Assembly: GCA_032158295.1 (NCBI GenBank)
Contig: CM063247.1
Span: 13,064,399 to 13,128,398, forward strand
DNA from: Pycnopodia helianthoides
Lineage: Eukaryota > Echinodermata > Asteroidea > Forcipulatida > Asteriidae
DNA: 64,000 bases
Direction: 5' to 3'
The notes below the pieces were generated by a model. That model made no database searches. It saw nothing but the letters and a program-made list of their open reading frames with translations, and was not told the origin of the DNA. Shown piece by piece: positions 23,471 to 36,990 of this stretch (the first letter of the stretch is position 1; each line of letters begins with the position of its first letter). The translations under genes were made by a program, and so were the position numbers.

Positions 23471-23709
23471 TTTTTTTTCAAATGTTAAAGGATTGAAGAT
23501 GTCCCAGGCTATCACAAAACAATTTTTGGTAAACCTTAAAAGGAATCTATAGTAAATAAATTAAAATAAATAAATAGGGTCATAGATAAAATATTTATGT
23601 CACATTGGTTATTTACTTCAATACAATACAAAGACTGTGCATTTATCACTTGCTGTTCAGGACATTAGAATTTTTATAAATACTCAACTTATATTAAGTA
23701 ATAAACCCA

Positions 23710-23860
23710 GTGAGCCGGCTCACGGGCTAGGATTGTGGGCGATAGCGGTGTGTGGAATAGCGGTGTGTGTGCTTCCTTGGGTGAGAGCGTGGTGTGCTGG
23801 TTATGCACATTTTTAGCTTTATAGTCAGCAAATTATTACACAGCCTTGCAATCAAGGCTA
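23710..23860 (+). mobile_element. Internally deleted copy of the TAGCC foldback element
   Basis: This matches the right arm of the 43,827-44,487 element: 'ggctcacgggctaggattgtgggcgatagcggtgtgtggaa' (in pieces), 'gtgcttccttgggtgagagc', 'ggttatgcacat' and the terminal 'cagccttgcaatcaaggcta'. Two internal segments present in the long copy are missing, and the left arm is absent. Confidence 0.75.
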
Positions 23861-26800
23861 TCCTTTGCCATGTATACTGCCACGACACTCAAAAATTTAA
23901 TACAGGAGTCCCATATATATGGATAATTATAGGACACTTTGGATGCTGAAGCATTATTTCAAAAATAATTGTTCCTGCCCCACTTATCCAAACGAGACAA
24001 GGTTGTTTCACGGCAAACAAGGTTGGTGTCTACATAGAATTGCCACATTGTTCAGAAGTTTTTTTGTTGAATTTTCAGAGTGTGGCGTAGATGAGTTTGT
24101 GTGTCTATTTTGTGCTTAATGTAAAAAATGGCCTCGTGAAATGGAATAGTCCAGATTTAACCTTGTGATTAAATTCTGCAACAATGCACTAACAATGATC
24201 CAATATTTGTATAATACAAAATACAGCTCATACAGATATGACAATACAAAGTACACGAACAAAATTAGTATACAAAACTAACAAGATTTTTTCAATAAAA
24301 TACTAATGATAGTAGTAATAACTTAGACAAAAGAAAAATCTCAGCGAAAACAAAAAGCCTTTGGCTATAAACATAATTTATGGCTGAAACCTTTAATAAC
24401 TTCAATTTTTTCCCTCCTAGCCTGACGAGATAATTTTAGCAGAATTGCAAGATTAACCTTTCTTTAAGAGTACCGCTAGCTAAAAACCATGACTTAACCA
24501 GGCCAAGAGAACAAAGATTCTGTTTGTTGTTTTCTTTTAAGAAAATGTTATATTCACGCATCCTTAGGCACCATGAATTGCAAAACCTCAGCAGTGAGAC
24601 ATGGCTGCCAATTGGGCCCATAACCAGAACCAAGACTGGAGTTTAACAGTAGAAGCCTCTGGATACCACATAAACCTTTTTAGCAACAAAAGGACAAAAA
24701 AATCATGGAATCAAAGATTACACAATTATACCTTTTTTTCAATGCCAAAACTGCCCCCTTTGTGTGGGTGAAACGAAGCATTGCATGGGGGAGTGCATGC
24801 TCTGAACACGCTCCATAGTGGACAGTGCAGGCGGACTTTGTTCAGGTCATCTGATATGACATGATGTATACAAATGCACACTACAGGAATTTGAGCTCAG
24901 GAAAATATTAGCGTGTTAACATGACATCCGGTGTCAACTGGTAAAACATTTTCTGCTAAGCAAAAAATTATGCAGGATAATAGTCACAGATGGTAAAAAT
25001 GTGAAATGGTACTTTGGCTTTGTTACTTTATTCTGGTGATCAACATCAAATTTTGCTAAGCTACCTGTTGTGCATGTTGACATGCTGTAAGGTCGCTGTT
25101 GTAGTATTGATCACCTCAGAAAATGCGGACTCTCAGGGAAGGAGGGGGAACCTCACCACAGGATTTTTTTTAGGGCTCCAAACACTTACCACTCAGTATG
25201 CATTATCCATTGTTTTGCAGATTTCAATGCCTTGTGTGAAGCATATTTTAAAGTAACGCCATGCCCGGATCCTGCATTAATTGCCCCTGGCATTTCATGG
25301 TGACAGTGGATTAATTATACTCTCATTATTGAGCCTGCTCAATAGTGTCCAAAAACTCCATAAAGTCAGGTGTTAAGAAACAATAATCATCATGCTTGGA
25401 GCTCACACTGACCAAAATTTTGCATTCTTTTGTCACAAACAAAGGGCAAGATATAGTTGAGTCTTTCGAAGCAGCATTCACTGTCTTTGCGACTGTAAGC
25501 TGAAATTAAAATACAATTGCGAAATTATTTTTTACCTTAATGGTGGGTATGGAGGGAGCGGGTGGATATGATTAAGAATGAAAACAGGGAAATAAATTGC
25601 ACAATGGCCCCTTCAACAAGTGAGAGTGTGAGACTAGGTAAAGCATTGTTGGTGCCTGAACTTAAATGCTCAGGAATTACACGGAGGCCATGGCCTCTGT
25701 TAGACTGGTGCCTCGTCAACAAATTCTGATAGACTTCAGGGCTTGAAATTTACACTGAATTGCAAGCCCGAGGCCAGTGATTTGAATGTCGAGCCAGTAA
25801 ACTTGCAACTGTACAAGCTCAGCGATACAAAGCTGTGCCTTGTAAATGCACTTGTTTATCATGGTCTTGATGTTCGTAAATGAATCAGTAGGCTGGACCA
25901 TCATATGGCAGACCAACATAAATTAGGAGCCAATGCCTTTTGGAATATGGTGAAAGATTAAGCGCCACCTCCCACTTCTCAAGTTTATATCACACAATGT
26001 CTTTTGTAACTTCCTTTATTTCAAAAATATGAAAGTATTATTATTGTTTTTTTTAAAACCCTTCTTTGAGTCAAGTTATCTTGTTTCATATGGCTATGTT
26101 TACTTTGTGATCAAATAAATTCAGTTTGTTCAAACTGTAGCCTATCATAAAACAATCATTTCTGGGTCACTTACGATCGATAATCAAGAGGATTTTCCTG
26201 CACTCATCAAATGATGCCAACTTTCTCCAAATCAATGGATACCTTTTTTAGAATGAGCCACGGAGCATGCCCAGATAATTACCAACCTGTAAAATAAATT
26301 TGAAACAAATTCACAACTTTGTTATTATGTTAACAGTCGCCCCCGGCAATGAAGTCGCCTCCCCAAGTTGAAAAAAGGGCCAGTATTCAATTTTAAAAAG
26401 CACTAAGATTCATCTTTAGATGAGCTGTCAATAGTGCCATAGTCATAGACAATTTCGTTTTTAATGTGCTCTCCACAATATTGAGCAATAACAATGGTAA
26501 GTGACAACTGACATGACTAACGGGAAAAATCTCGGCAAAAACGCGTTTCTGAATGAAAAATCATCTCACCTCCTGCTTTTAGGGCATAGGGCCAAAGAGG
26601 GGAGGGAGTCCAGTGTATTGACACTATGGGGCAGCTGTGATTGTAGCTAGAGAACGACTGCAGGTCCCCCAAAAAGTTGTTTTAAAGAGAACAGCGCCCT
26701 ATTTCTAGTGATTGTAGGTGAACTATACTGCATCTGGTCCCCAAATTTTTTAAAGAGAACAGCGCCCTAGTTACTGAGTGATCAGGTGATACTCCCATAC

Positions 26801-26998
26801 CATGCATACGGGGTCCCTAAATTTGCATTTCAATATGGTAAAAAAATGGTCACTGTCGTGGTGGAAAAGTTTCCTTGAAATGCTGTGGTTTTTAAAAGTA
26901 AACTAGTTAAAGTGCTGCTTTTGTTTACTGACTGGTCATGCTGGTCTTGCCTGACTTAGGACTGCTGGTTGTGTATCGATGAGACATCTTGTCTGACT
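23861..26998. other. Non-coding stretch before the satellite
   Basis: No gene or complete element was recognised. Near 26,660-26,825 there are two or three diverged copies of a short unit containing 'taaagagaacagcgccctag'. The satellite begins abruptly at about 26,999, inside a tRNA-like segment. Confidence 0.45.
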
Positions 26999-29900
26999 TC
27001 GGAGTCAGGAGTCCTGCCACTGGACCACTGCTGCTCTTACACTTTTGACTAGACTTACGTTCGGATTAAATTTCGAATTTAATTTTATTTAATTTCTTTT
27101 CAATTTCCAAAATAATAAAAAAAACTCCAGGGTCTAGAACCCTGAACCTTTTTCTTCAGAGTCAGGAGTCCTGCCACTGGACCACTGCTGCTCTTACACT
27201 TTTGACTAGACTACGTTCGGATTAAATTTCGAATTTAATTTTATTTAATTTCTTTTCAATTTCCAAAATAATAAAAAAAAACTCCAGGGTCTGAACCCTG
27301 AACCTTTTTCTTCAGAGTCAGGAGTCCTGCCACTGGACCACTGCTGCTCTTACAATTTTGACTAGACTACGTTCGGATTAAATTTCGAAATTAATTTAAT
27401 TTCATTTATTTTCCATTTCCAAAATAAATAAAAAAAACCTCCAGGGTCTCGAACCCTGAACCTTTTTCTTCAGAGTCAGGAGTCCTGCCACTGGCCACTG
27501 CTGCTCTTTGCACTCATTTGACTAGACTACGTTCGGATTAAATTTCGAAATTAATTTAATTTTATTTATTTTCAATTTCCAAAAAAAAAAACCTCAGGGT
27601 CTCGAACACTGAACCTTTTTCTTCAGAGTCAGGAGACCTGCCACTGGACCACTGCTGCTCTTACACTTTTGACCTAGACTACGTTCGGATTAAATTTCGA
27701 ATTTAATTAAATTTTATTTATTTTCAATTTCCAAAATAACAAAAAACCTCCAGGGTCTCGAACCCTGAACCTTTTTCTTCAGAGTCAGGAGTCCTGCCAC
27801 TGGACCACTGCTGCTTTTCCTTACATTTTGACTAGACTACGTTCGGATTAAATTTCGAAATTAATTAATTTTATTATTTTCAATTTCCCACAAAAAAAAA
27901 ACCTCCAGGGTCTCGAACCCTGAACCTTTTTCTTCAGAGTCAGGAGACCTGCGACTGGACCACTGCTGCTCTTGACACATTTTGACTAGACTACGTTCGG
28001 ATTAAATTTCGAAATTAATTTAATTTTATTTATTTTCAATTTCCAAAAAAAAAAAACCCTCCAGGGTCTGAACCCTGAACCTTTTTCTTCAGAGTCAGGA
28101 GTCCTGCCACTGGACCACTGCTGCTCTTACACTTTTGACTAGACTACGTTCGGATTAAATTTCGAATTTAATTAAATTTTATTTATTTTCAATTTCCAAA
28201 AAAAAAAAAAACCTCCAGGGTCTCGATCCTCAACCTTTTTCTTCAGAGTCAGGAGTCCTGCCACTGGACCACTGCTGCTCTTACACTTTTGACTAGACTA
28301 CGTTCGGATTAAATTTCGAAATTAATTAAATTTTATTTTTTCAATTCAACCCCCAAAAAAACTCCAGGGTCTCGAACCCTGAACCTTTTACTTCAGAGTC
28401 AGGAGCCTGCACTGGACCACTGCTGCTCTTACATTTTGACTAGACTACGTTCGGATTAAATTTCGAATTTAATTAATTTTATTTATTTTCAATTTCCCAC
28501 ACAAAAAAAACCTCCAGGGTCTCGAACCCTGAACCTTTTTTCTCAGAGTCTGGAGTCCTGCCACTGGACCACTGCTGCTCTTACACTTTTGACTAGACTA
28601 CGTTCGGATTAAATTTCGAATTTAATTTAATTTTATTTATTTTCAATTTCCAAAAAAAAAAAAAAAACCTCCAGGGTCTCGAATCCTGAACCTTTTTCTT
28701 CAGAGTCGGAGTCCTGCGACTGGACCACTGCTGCTCTTACACTTTTGACTAGACTACGTTCGGATTAAATTTCGAATTTAATTTAATTTTATTTATTTTC
28801 AATTTCCAAAAAAAAAAAACCCTCCAGGGTCTGACCCTGAACCTTTTTCTTCAGAGTCAGGAGTCCTGCCACTGGACCACTTTCTGCTCTTACAATTTTG
28901 ACTAGACTACGTTCGGATTAAATTTCGAATTAATTAATTTTATTTATTTTCAATTTCCAAAAAACAAAAAAAAACCTCCAGGTCTCGAACCCTGAACCTT
29001 TTTCTTCAGAGTCAGGAGTCCTGCACTGGACCACTGCTGCTCTTACACTTTTGACTAGACTACGTTCGGATTAAATTTCGAATTTAATTTAAATTTTATT
29101 TGTTTTCAATTTCCAAAAAAAACAAAAAAACCCCCAGGGTCTCGAACCCTAACCTTTTTCTTCAGAGTCGGAGTCCTGCCACTGGACCACTGCTGCTCTT
29201 ACACTTTTGACTAGACTACGTTCGGATTAAATTTCGAATTTAATTAATTTTATTTAATTAATTTTATTTATTTTCAATTTCCAAAAAAAAAAACCCTCCA
29301 GGGTCTCGAACCCTGAACCTTTTTCTTCAAGTCAGAGTCCTGCACTGGACCACTGCTGCTCTTACACTTTTACTAACTACGTTCGGATTAAATTTCGAAT
29401 TTAATTTAATTTTATTTTTTCATTTCCAACCAAAAAAAACCCCCAGGGTCTCGAACCCTAACCTTTTCTTCAGAGTCAGGAGTCCTGCACTGGACCACTG
29501 CTGCTCTTACACTTTTGACTAGACTACGTTCGGATTAAATTTCGAATTAATTAATTTATTTATTTTCAATTTCCCCCAAAAAAAACCTCCAGGGTCTCGA
29601 ACCTGAACCTTTTTCTTCAGAGTCGGAGCTGCACTGGACCACTGCTGCTCTTACACTTTTGACTAGACTACGTTCGGATTAAATTTCGAATTTAATTTAA
29701 TTTTATTTTTTCAATTCAAAAAAAAAAAACACTCCAGGGTCTCGAACCCTAACCTTTTCTTCAGAGTCAGGAGTCCTGCACTGGACCACTGCTGCTCTTA
29801 CATTTTGACTAGACTACGTTCGGATTAAATTTCGAATTAATTAAATTTTATTTATTTTCAATTTCCAAAAAAAACCTCCAGGGTCTCGAACCTGAACCTT

Positions 29901-32316
29901 TTCTTCAGAGTCGGAGCCTGCACTGGACCACTGCTGCTCTTACACTTTTGACTAGACTACGTTCGGATTAAATTTCGAATTATTAATTTTATTTTTTTCA
30001 ATTCAAAAAACAAAAAAACTCCAGGGTCTCGAACCCTGAACCTTTTTCTTCAGAGTCAGGAGTCCTGCACTGACCACTGCGCTCTTACATTTGACTAGAC
30101 TACGTTCGATTAAATTCGAATTAATTAAATTTTATTTATTTCATTCCAAAAAAAACCTCCAGGGTCTCGAACCCTGAACCTTTTCTTCAGAGTCTGGAGC
30201 CTGCACTGGACCACTGCTGCTCTTACACTTTTGACTAGACTACGTTCGGATTAATTTCGAATTTAATTTAATTTTATTTATTTCAATTCCAAAAAAAAAA
30301 CCTCCAGGTCTGAACCCTGAACCTTTTCTTCAGAGTCAGAGTCCTGCACTGACCACTGTGCTCTTACACTTTTGACTAGACTACGTTCGATTAAATTTCG
30401 AATTTAATTTAATTTTATTTATTTTCATTTCCAAAAAAAAAACCTCCAGGGTCTCGAACCCTGAACCTTTTTCTTCAGAGTCAGGAGTCTGCCATGGACC
30501 ACTGCTGCTCTTACACTTTTGACTAGACTACGTTCGGATTAAATTTCGAATTAATTAATTTTATTTATTTTAATTTCCAAAAAAAAAAAACCTCCAGGGT
30601 CTGAACCCTGAACCTTTTTCTTCAGAGTCAGAGTCTGCCACTGGACCCTGCTGCTCTTACACTTTTGACTAGACTACGTTCGGATTAAATTTCGAATTAA
30701 TTTAATTTTATTTATTTTCAATTTCCAAAAAAAAAAACTCCAGGGTCTCGAACCCTAACCTTTTCTTCAGAGTCGGAGATCCTGCCACTGGACCACTGCT
30801 GCTCTTACACTTTTGACTAGACTACGTTCGGATTAAATTTCGAATTTAATTTAATTTTATTTATTTTCAATTACCAAAAGAAAAAACCTCCAGGGTCTCG
30901 AACCCTGAACCTTTTTCTTCAGAGTCAGGAGTCCTGCCACTGGACCACTGCTGCTCTTACACTTTTGACTAGACTACGTTCGGATTAAATTTCGAATTTA
31001 ATTTAATTTTATTTTTTTCAATTAAAAACAAAAAAAAACTCCAGGTCTCGAACCCTAACCTTTTTCTTCAGGTCAGAGTCCTGCCACTGGACCACTGCTG
31101 CTCTTACATTTTGACTAGACTACGTTCGGATTAAATTTCGAATTTAATTAATTTTATTTTTTTCAATTTCCAAACAAAAAAAACCTCCAGGTCTCGAACC
31201 CTGAACCTTTTTCTTCAGAGTCAGAGTCCTGCACTGACCACTGCTGCTCTTACACTTTTGACTAGACTACGTTCGGATTAAATTTCGAATTAATTTAATT
31301 TTATTTTTTTCAATTCCCAAAAAAAAACCTCCAGGTCTCGAACCCTGAACCTTTTTCTTCAGAGTCGAGACCTGCCACTGGACCACTGCTGCTCTTACAC
31401 TTTTTACTAGACTACGTTCGGATTAAATTCGAATTTAATTTAATTTATTTATTTTCAATTTCCAAAAAAAAAACCCTCCAGGGTCTCGAACCCTGAACCT
31501 TTTCTTCAGAGTCAGAGTCCTGCCACTGGACCACTGCTGCTCTTACACTTTTGACTAGACTACGTCGATTAAATTTCGAATTTAATTTAATTTATTTTTT
31601 TCAATTCCAAAAAAAAAAAACCTCCAGGTCTCGAACCCTGAACCTTTTTCTTCAGAGTCGAGTCCTGCCACTGGACCACTGCTGCCTTACACTTTTGACT
31701 AGACTACGTTCGATTAAATTTCGAATTTAATTTAATTTATTTATTTTCAATTTCCAAAAAAAAAAACCCTCCAGGTCTCGAACCCTGAACCTTTTCTTCA
31801 GAGTCAGGATCCTGCACTGACCACTGCTGCCTTACACTTTTACTAGACTACGTTCGGATTAAATTTCGAATTAATTAATTTTATTTTTTTCAATTTCCAA
31901 AAAAAAAACCTCCAGGTCTCGAACCCTGAACCTTTTCTTCAGAGTCAGAGTCCTCCACTGGACCACTGCTCTCTTACACTTTTGACTAGACTACGTTCGA
32001 TAATTTCGAATTAATTAATTTTATTTTTTCAATTTCCAAAAAAAAAAACCTCCGGGTCTCGAACCCGAACCTTTTTCTTCAGAGTCGGAGTCCTGCCACT
32101 GGACCACTGCTGCTCTACACTTTTACTAGACTACGTTCGGATTAAATTTCGAATTTAATTAATTTTATTTATTTTCAATTCCCCAAAAAAAAAACCTCCA
32201 GGTCCGAACCCTGAACCTTTTCTTCAGAGTCGATCCGCCACTGGACCACTGCGCTCTTACACTTTTGACTAACTACGTTCGATTAAATTTCGAATTATTA
32301 ATTTATTTTTTCAATT
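26999..32316 (-). repeat. tRNA-like satellite array, left block (about 35 monomers)
   Basis: Tandem monomers of about 157 bp at the left edge shrink to about 145-151 bp near the gap. Each contains, on +, 'ggtctcgaaccctgaacc', 'ttcagagtcaggagtcctg', 'ccactggaccactgctgctc', then 'gactagactacgttcggatt' and an AT-rich spacer ending in a poly-A run. Read on the minus strand this is a tRNA-like body followed by a T-run (see 39,503-39,573). From about 28,400 onward single bases are progressively missing from doublets and homopolymers (ggacc to gacc, gctgct to gct, ggatt to gatt), while substitutions are rare. This looks like consensus deletion error near an assembly gap. Confidence 0.9.
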
Positions 32317-32416
32317 NNNNNNNNNNNNNNNNNNNNNNNNNNNNNNNNNNNNNNNNNNNNNNNNNNNNNNNNNNNNNNNNNNNNNNNNNNNNNNNNNNNN
32401 NNNNNNNNNNNNNNNN
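32317..32416. other. Assembly gap of exactly 100 N
   Basis: One hundred consecutive N. A round 100 usually marks a scaffold join of unknown size, so the true array length is not known. Confidence 0.98.
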
Positions 32417-35400
32417 ATTTCAAATACCTCCAGTTTAATCAACCTTTTTCTTTACAATCCTCCTAAAAATATCTTCTTTTTTTTTACAACTTCTCAAATC
32501 AAAATCAATGTTTTTATTTCATTTCAAGTAAAACTCCGATGAATCCTATTTTTCTTTTCAGATAACTCCAGGTTCAACTACTTTTTTCTCAATCAAATAA
32601 TTTTTAATTTTCATAAAAAAATTCCAGTCAATTCATTTAATTTTTTTTTAGATTCCAACTAAAATGCTCAGGTTCACCTATTATTTTCAATCAATTCAAT
32701 TACTTTCTTACCTTTTATAATAAGTATACTTCGTTTCTAACTTTTTCTTAGTCAAATAAAACTCGGTTAATCTTAAATTTTTTTCCAATAAAAAATCATA
32801 GCTCACTTTACATTTTTAAGCAGTTCGATACCTATTTTTTTTTATTTTCAGTTCCACATAAATATCAGTTCTAACCTGAACTTTTCAAAAGATCTCATGA
32901 CCTCACTTAATTTAAAACGTGTTAACTATTTTTTTTATTAATTCAAAAAAAACTCCATTAACGAACCTTTCTATGATCTCATGACATGTCCACTTTAACT
33001 CTAATCATTTATTAATTATTTATTTCAATTCCAATAAAAATCAGGTCGAACTGAACTTTTTTCAGTCAATCTCCATGACACTTCCACTTGCCTTTCTAAA
33101 TCGATTTATATTTATTTCATTTCAAAAAAAGATATGTAATATTTTTCAATCGCAGACACTTTATTTATAACTTTATAATCCGTTATTTTTTGATATTCTC
33201 CAATAAAACTTCAGTTAATAACTTTCTGATATATGCATGTTAATTTATATGAAATTCATAATTATTTTTTTCATCAAACATGCTACCTTTTAGATCGTGC
33301 GACACTTACTTTATAACTCGGATTCAATTTTTTCATAAAAAACAGTCGAACCTGAATTTTTTATATTATCCTGCCTAACTTATGACTCTTCTTTTTCGAT
33401 TAATTTATTATTCTTCTTTCCAAAATAAGAAAATCATTAATACTTTTTTCAATCAGAACCACTGCCATCTCACTACCTTTTTAGAGTTCGATTAAATCGA
33501 ATTAATTATTTTATTCAATTTCAAATAAAAAATCAGTTTAACTGAACTTTTTTTCAATCAATATCTAATCACTCTCCTCCTTTTATAGATCTTGTTAATT
33601 CGTTTAATTATTATTATTCATTCAAATAAAATAATTTATATTTCTTCAATAGATCCCTGAACTGCTTTTCATTAATCTGATACTTCGTTTCAATTTATTA
33701 TTTATTATTTCAATTTAATAAAAATAAACCATAAACAACCGTTTCAGACTCTGATCGACTGCCTGCTGCTTTACATTGACTAGATTCGTTGATTTAATTT
33801 ATTTATTTATTTATAATAAAAAAAAAAAACCTGCTTCGAACCCTGACCTTTCTCGATAGATCTTGACGATATTTTTATTTTATAAATAAAAAAATCGATT
33901 TAATAATTTTTTTAATAATTCAAGAAACTCTCAGTTGACTAACTTTTCTTAAGTCGATTGATTATTTTTACTTTTATAAACCGGGTTCGAATTACTTTTT
34001 TATTATTTCATTCCTAATCTCAGTTCGAACTGACTTTTTTTCGAATAATCTCATGACCATTCCAATAAAACTCGTTCGATAAATTTTTTATATTTTCATT
34101 TCAAAATTAAATAACTCCGGTTCGAACCCGAACTTTTTTTTAATACTCCATTCCATTAATAAAATAGCTGACTACTTTTATTTCGAATTTAATTTTATTA
34201 TTTTTCATTAAAACTCTTGAATTCGATTATTTTTTTTTCAATCCATAAAACCGGTTCACTGAACCTCTTCGGTGATTCATGACTCTCCATTTAAAAACGT
34301 CGGTTAATGAATTTTTTTTTATAATTTCCTAATCGTCTCACTGAACTTTTTTTTCGATAATCTATTTTTTATTAAAAAACGTGGTTAATCGAATTTATTT
34401 ATCAATTCCATAAAAACTCCAGTTGACTGATTTCTAATCGATTCTTTACATCTCTTAACTTGTAGACTCTCGATAATTCCATTAATTTTATTTTAATTAA
34501 ATAAATCGATTAATATTTTTTATCATTCAATATTTGATTCCAAATAACCTCATATAAAAACTCTCGTCCTCGAACCTCCTTTAACTTTTCATTTCAAATC
34601 GGATTTACTATTTTCTGACCAAGTTCTAATTTTGACTAACTATTCTGTTAAATAGAATTAATTTATTTTATTTTTCAATTTCCAAAATAAAAAAACTCCA
34701 GGGTTTCGAACCTGAACCTTTTCTTCAGTCAGAGTCTCACTGACCAGCTCTACACTTTTGAAACTACGTTCGGATTAAATTCGGATTAATTTTATTTATT
34801 ATTTCAATTTCCAAAATAAAAAAAACCTCCAGGGTTTCGAACCTAACCTTTTTTTCGAGTCAGAGTCCCACGGACCACTGCTGCTCTTACACTTTTGACT
34901 AGACTCTTCGATTAATTTCGAATTTATTTATTTTTTTATTTCAATTCAAAAAAAAAAACGTCCAGGTTCGAACCCTGACCTTTTCTTCAGAGTCAGGAGT
35001 TCTGCCACTGGACACTGTGCTCTTCACTTTTGACTGACTCGTTCGATTAAATTTCGAATTTAATTTTAATTTTATTTATTTTCATTTCCAAAATTAAAAA
35101 AAAAAACTCCAGGGTTCGAACCCTGAACCTTTTTCTTCAGAGTCAGAGTTCTCCATTGGACCATGCTGCTCTTAATTTTGATAATACGTTCGTTAAATTC
35201 GAATTTAATTTATTTATTTCTTCAATTTCCAAAAAAAAAAAAACTCCGGGTTCGAACCCTGAACCTTTTTCTTCAGAGTCAGGAGTCTGCACTGACCATC
35301 TGCTATTACACTTTTGACTGACTCGTTCGATTAAATTTCGATTTAATTTTATTTTATTTATTTTCATTTCCAAAATAAAAAAACCTCCAGGGTTTCGAAC

Positions 35401-36990
35401 TGAACTTTTTCTTCGAGTCAGAGTCCTGCACTGGACCACTGCTGCCTCACTTTTGACTAGACTACGTTCGGATTAAATTTCGATTTAATTTATTTTATTA
35501 TTTTCAATTTCAAATAAATAAAAAAATCAGTTCAACCTTGAACTTTTCTCAGGTCGGTCCTGCACTGACCCTCTGTCTTACACTTTTGACTAGACTCGTT
35601 CTTAAATTTCGAATTAATTTATTTTATTTATTTTCAATTTAATAAAATAAAAAACTCAGTTTCAACCATAACATTTTTCAGAGTCAGGGTTCACCACTTG
35701 CCCTTCGGTCTAGACTTTGACTGGACTACGCTGTTTAAATTTGTAATATTTAATTTATTTATTTTAATTTCAATAAATAAAAAAAAACCAGAACCTGACC
35801 GTTTTCTCAACCGGACCTCCACGGACCTGCCCTGACCACTGCTCTTCATTAAATCGATTTATTTATTTGATTATTTCAATTTAAAATTTTAATAAAAATT
35901 TCCAGATCAACAAAAACCTTTTCTTCGAACGACTCTCTGCAGTGTCTACACTTTGCATGACACGTCTTATTAATTTATTTATTGATTATTCAATTTCAAT
36001 TAATAAAACTCATTCATTCAAATAAAAAAATCTCCTAGGTCAACTTCACTGGACCTTGCTCTCGACAGTCCTGACTGACCCTGTGTCTTTCATTTTATTA
36101 TTTCGTTAAATTTCGAATTTAATTATTTTATTATTTCAAGTTCCAAAACTAAAACCTTTCTCAGGTCCGAACCCTGACCTGTCTTCTGTCGATTTGCAAC
36201 TGGCCATCTTTCATTTATAATTGATTTAGTTCAATTAAATTAATTTAAAAATACTTCAGTTTCAACCCTAAAAAATTTCTTCAGGTCTGAACCCTGAACA
36301 CTTTTCTTCATCATTTGCATGACACGTTGTTAAATTTTGAATTTAATATTTTATTAATTTCAAATTAAAAACTTCAGTTCATTTAACTTTTTACAACTCC
36401 AGGGTCTCGAACCTGACCTTTTCTTCATCATTTTGACTGACACGTTCATTAATTTCAATTTAATTTATTTATTTCTTTTAATTTCCAAATTAATTTAATA
36501 CTCCAGTTCATTCCTGAATTTTCTTAAATCAGGAGTTCGAACCCTGCCTTTTCTCTAATTTGACTGGACACGTGTTAATTTGAATTATATTTATTATTTA
36601 TTTATTTAATTATAAAAATTTCCATGTCCCAAATTTTTAAAACCAGGGTTCGAACCTAACTTTTTCTTGATAGAGCTCTCACGGACATGATTTAACTTTT
36701 TGATAGACTACGTTCGATTAAATTTCGAATTAATTTAATCTATATTTCATTTCCAAATAATAAAAACCAGGTTCAACCTTTACTTTTCTTCGAGTCAGGA
36801 TTCTCTATATCACTTGTCATTACACTTTTAGACAAGACACGTCGATAAATTTCTAATTAATATTTTATTATTTTCATTCCAAATAAAAAAAAACCTAGGG
36901 TCTTCGAACTAACCTTTTTATTAGATCGATCTCCACTGACAACTCGGTCTCAATTTTGACTTCTCTTTGGTTAAATTCGCATTGAATTTT
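32417..36990. repeat. Degraded or poorly resolved satellite segment
   Basis: AT-rich sequence carries only scraps of the monomer ('tcgaaccctga', 'ttgactagac', 'ttcggattaa', 'tttcaatttcc'). Better copies appear briefly near 33,740-33,860 and 34,660-35,460, then decay again to about 36,980. Either this is a truly eroded array core, or it is a low-accuracy consensus from collapsed reads. The abrupt return to clean monomers at about 36,995 favours the second view. Confidence 0.7.

Noticed and set aside
35143..35439. 98-codon minus-strand frame inside the satellite
   Set aside because: It is satellite monomer read-through; the frame exists only because of local indels.
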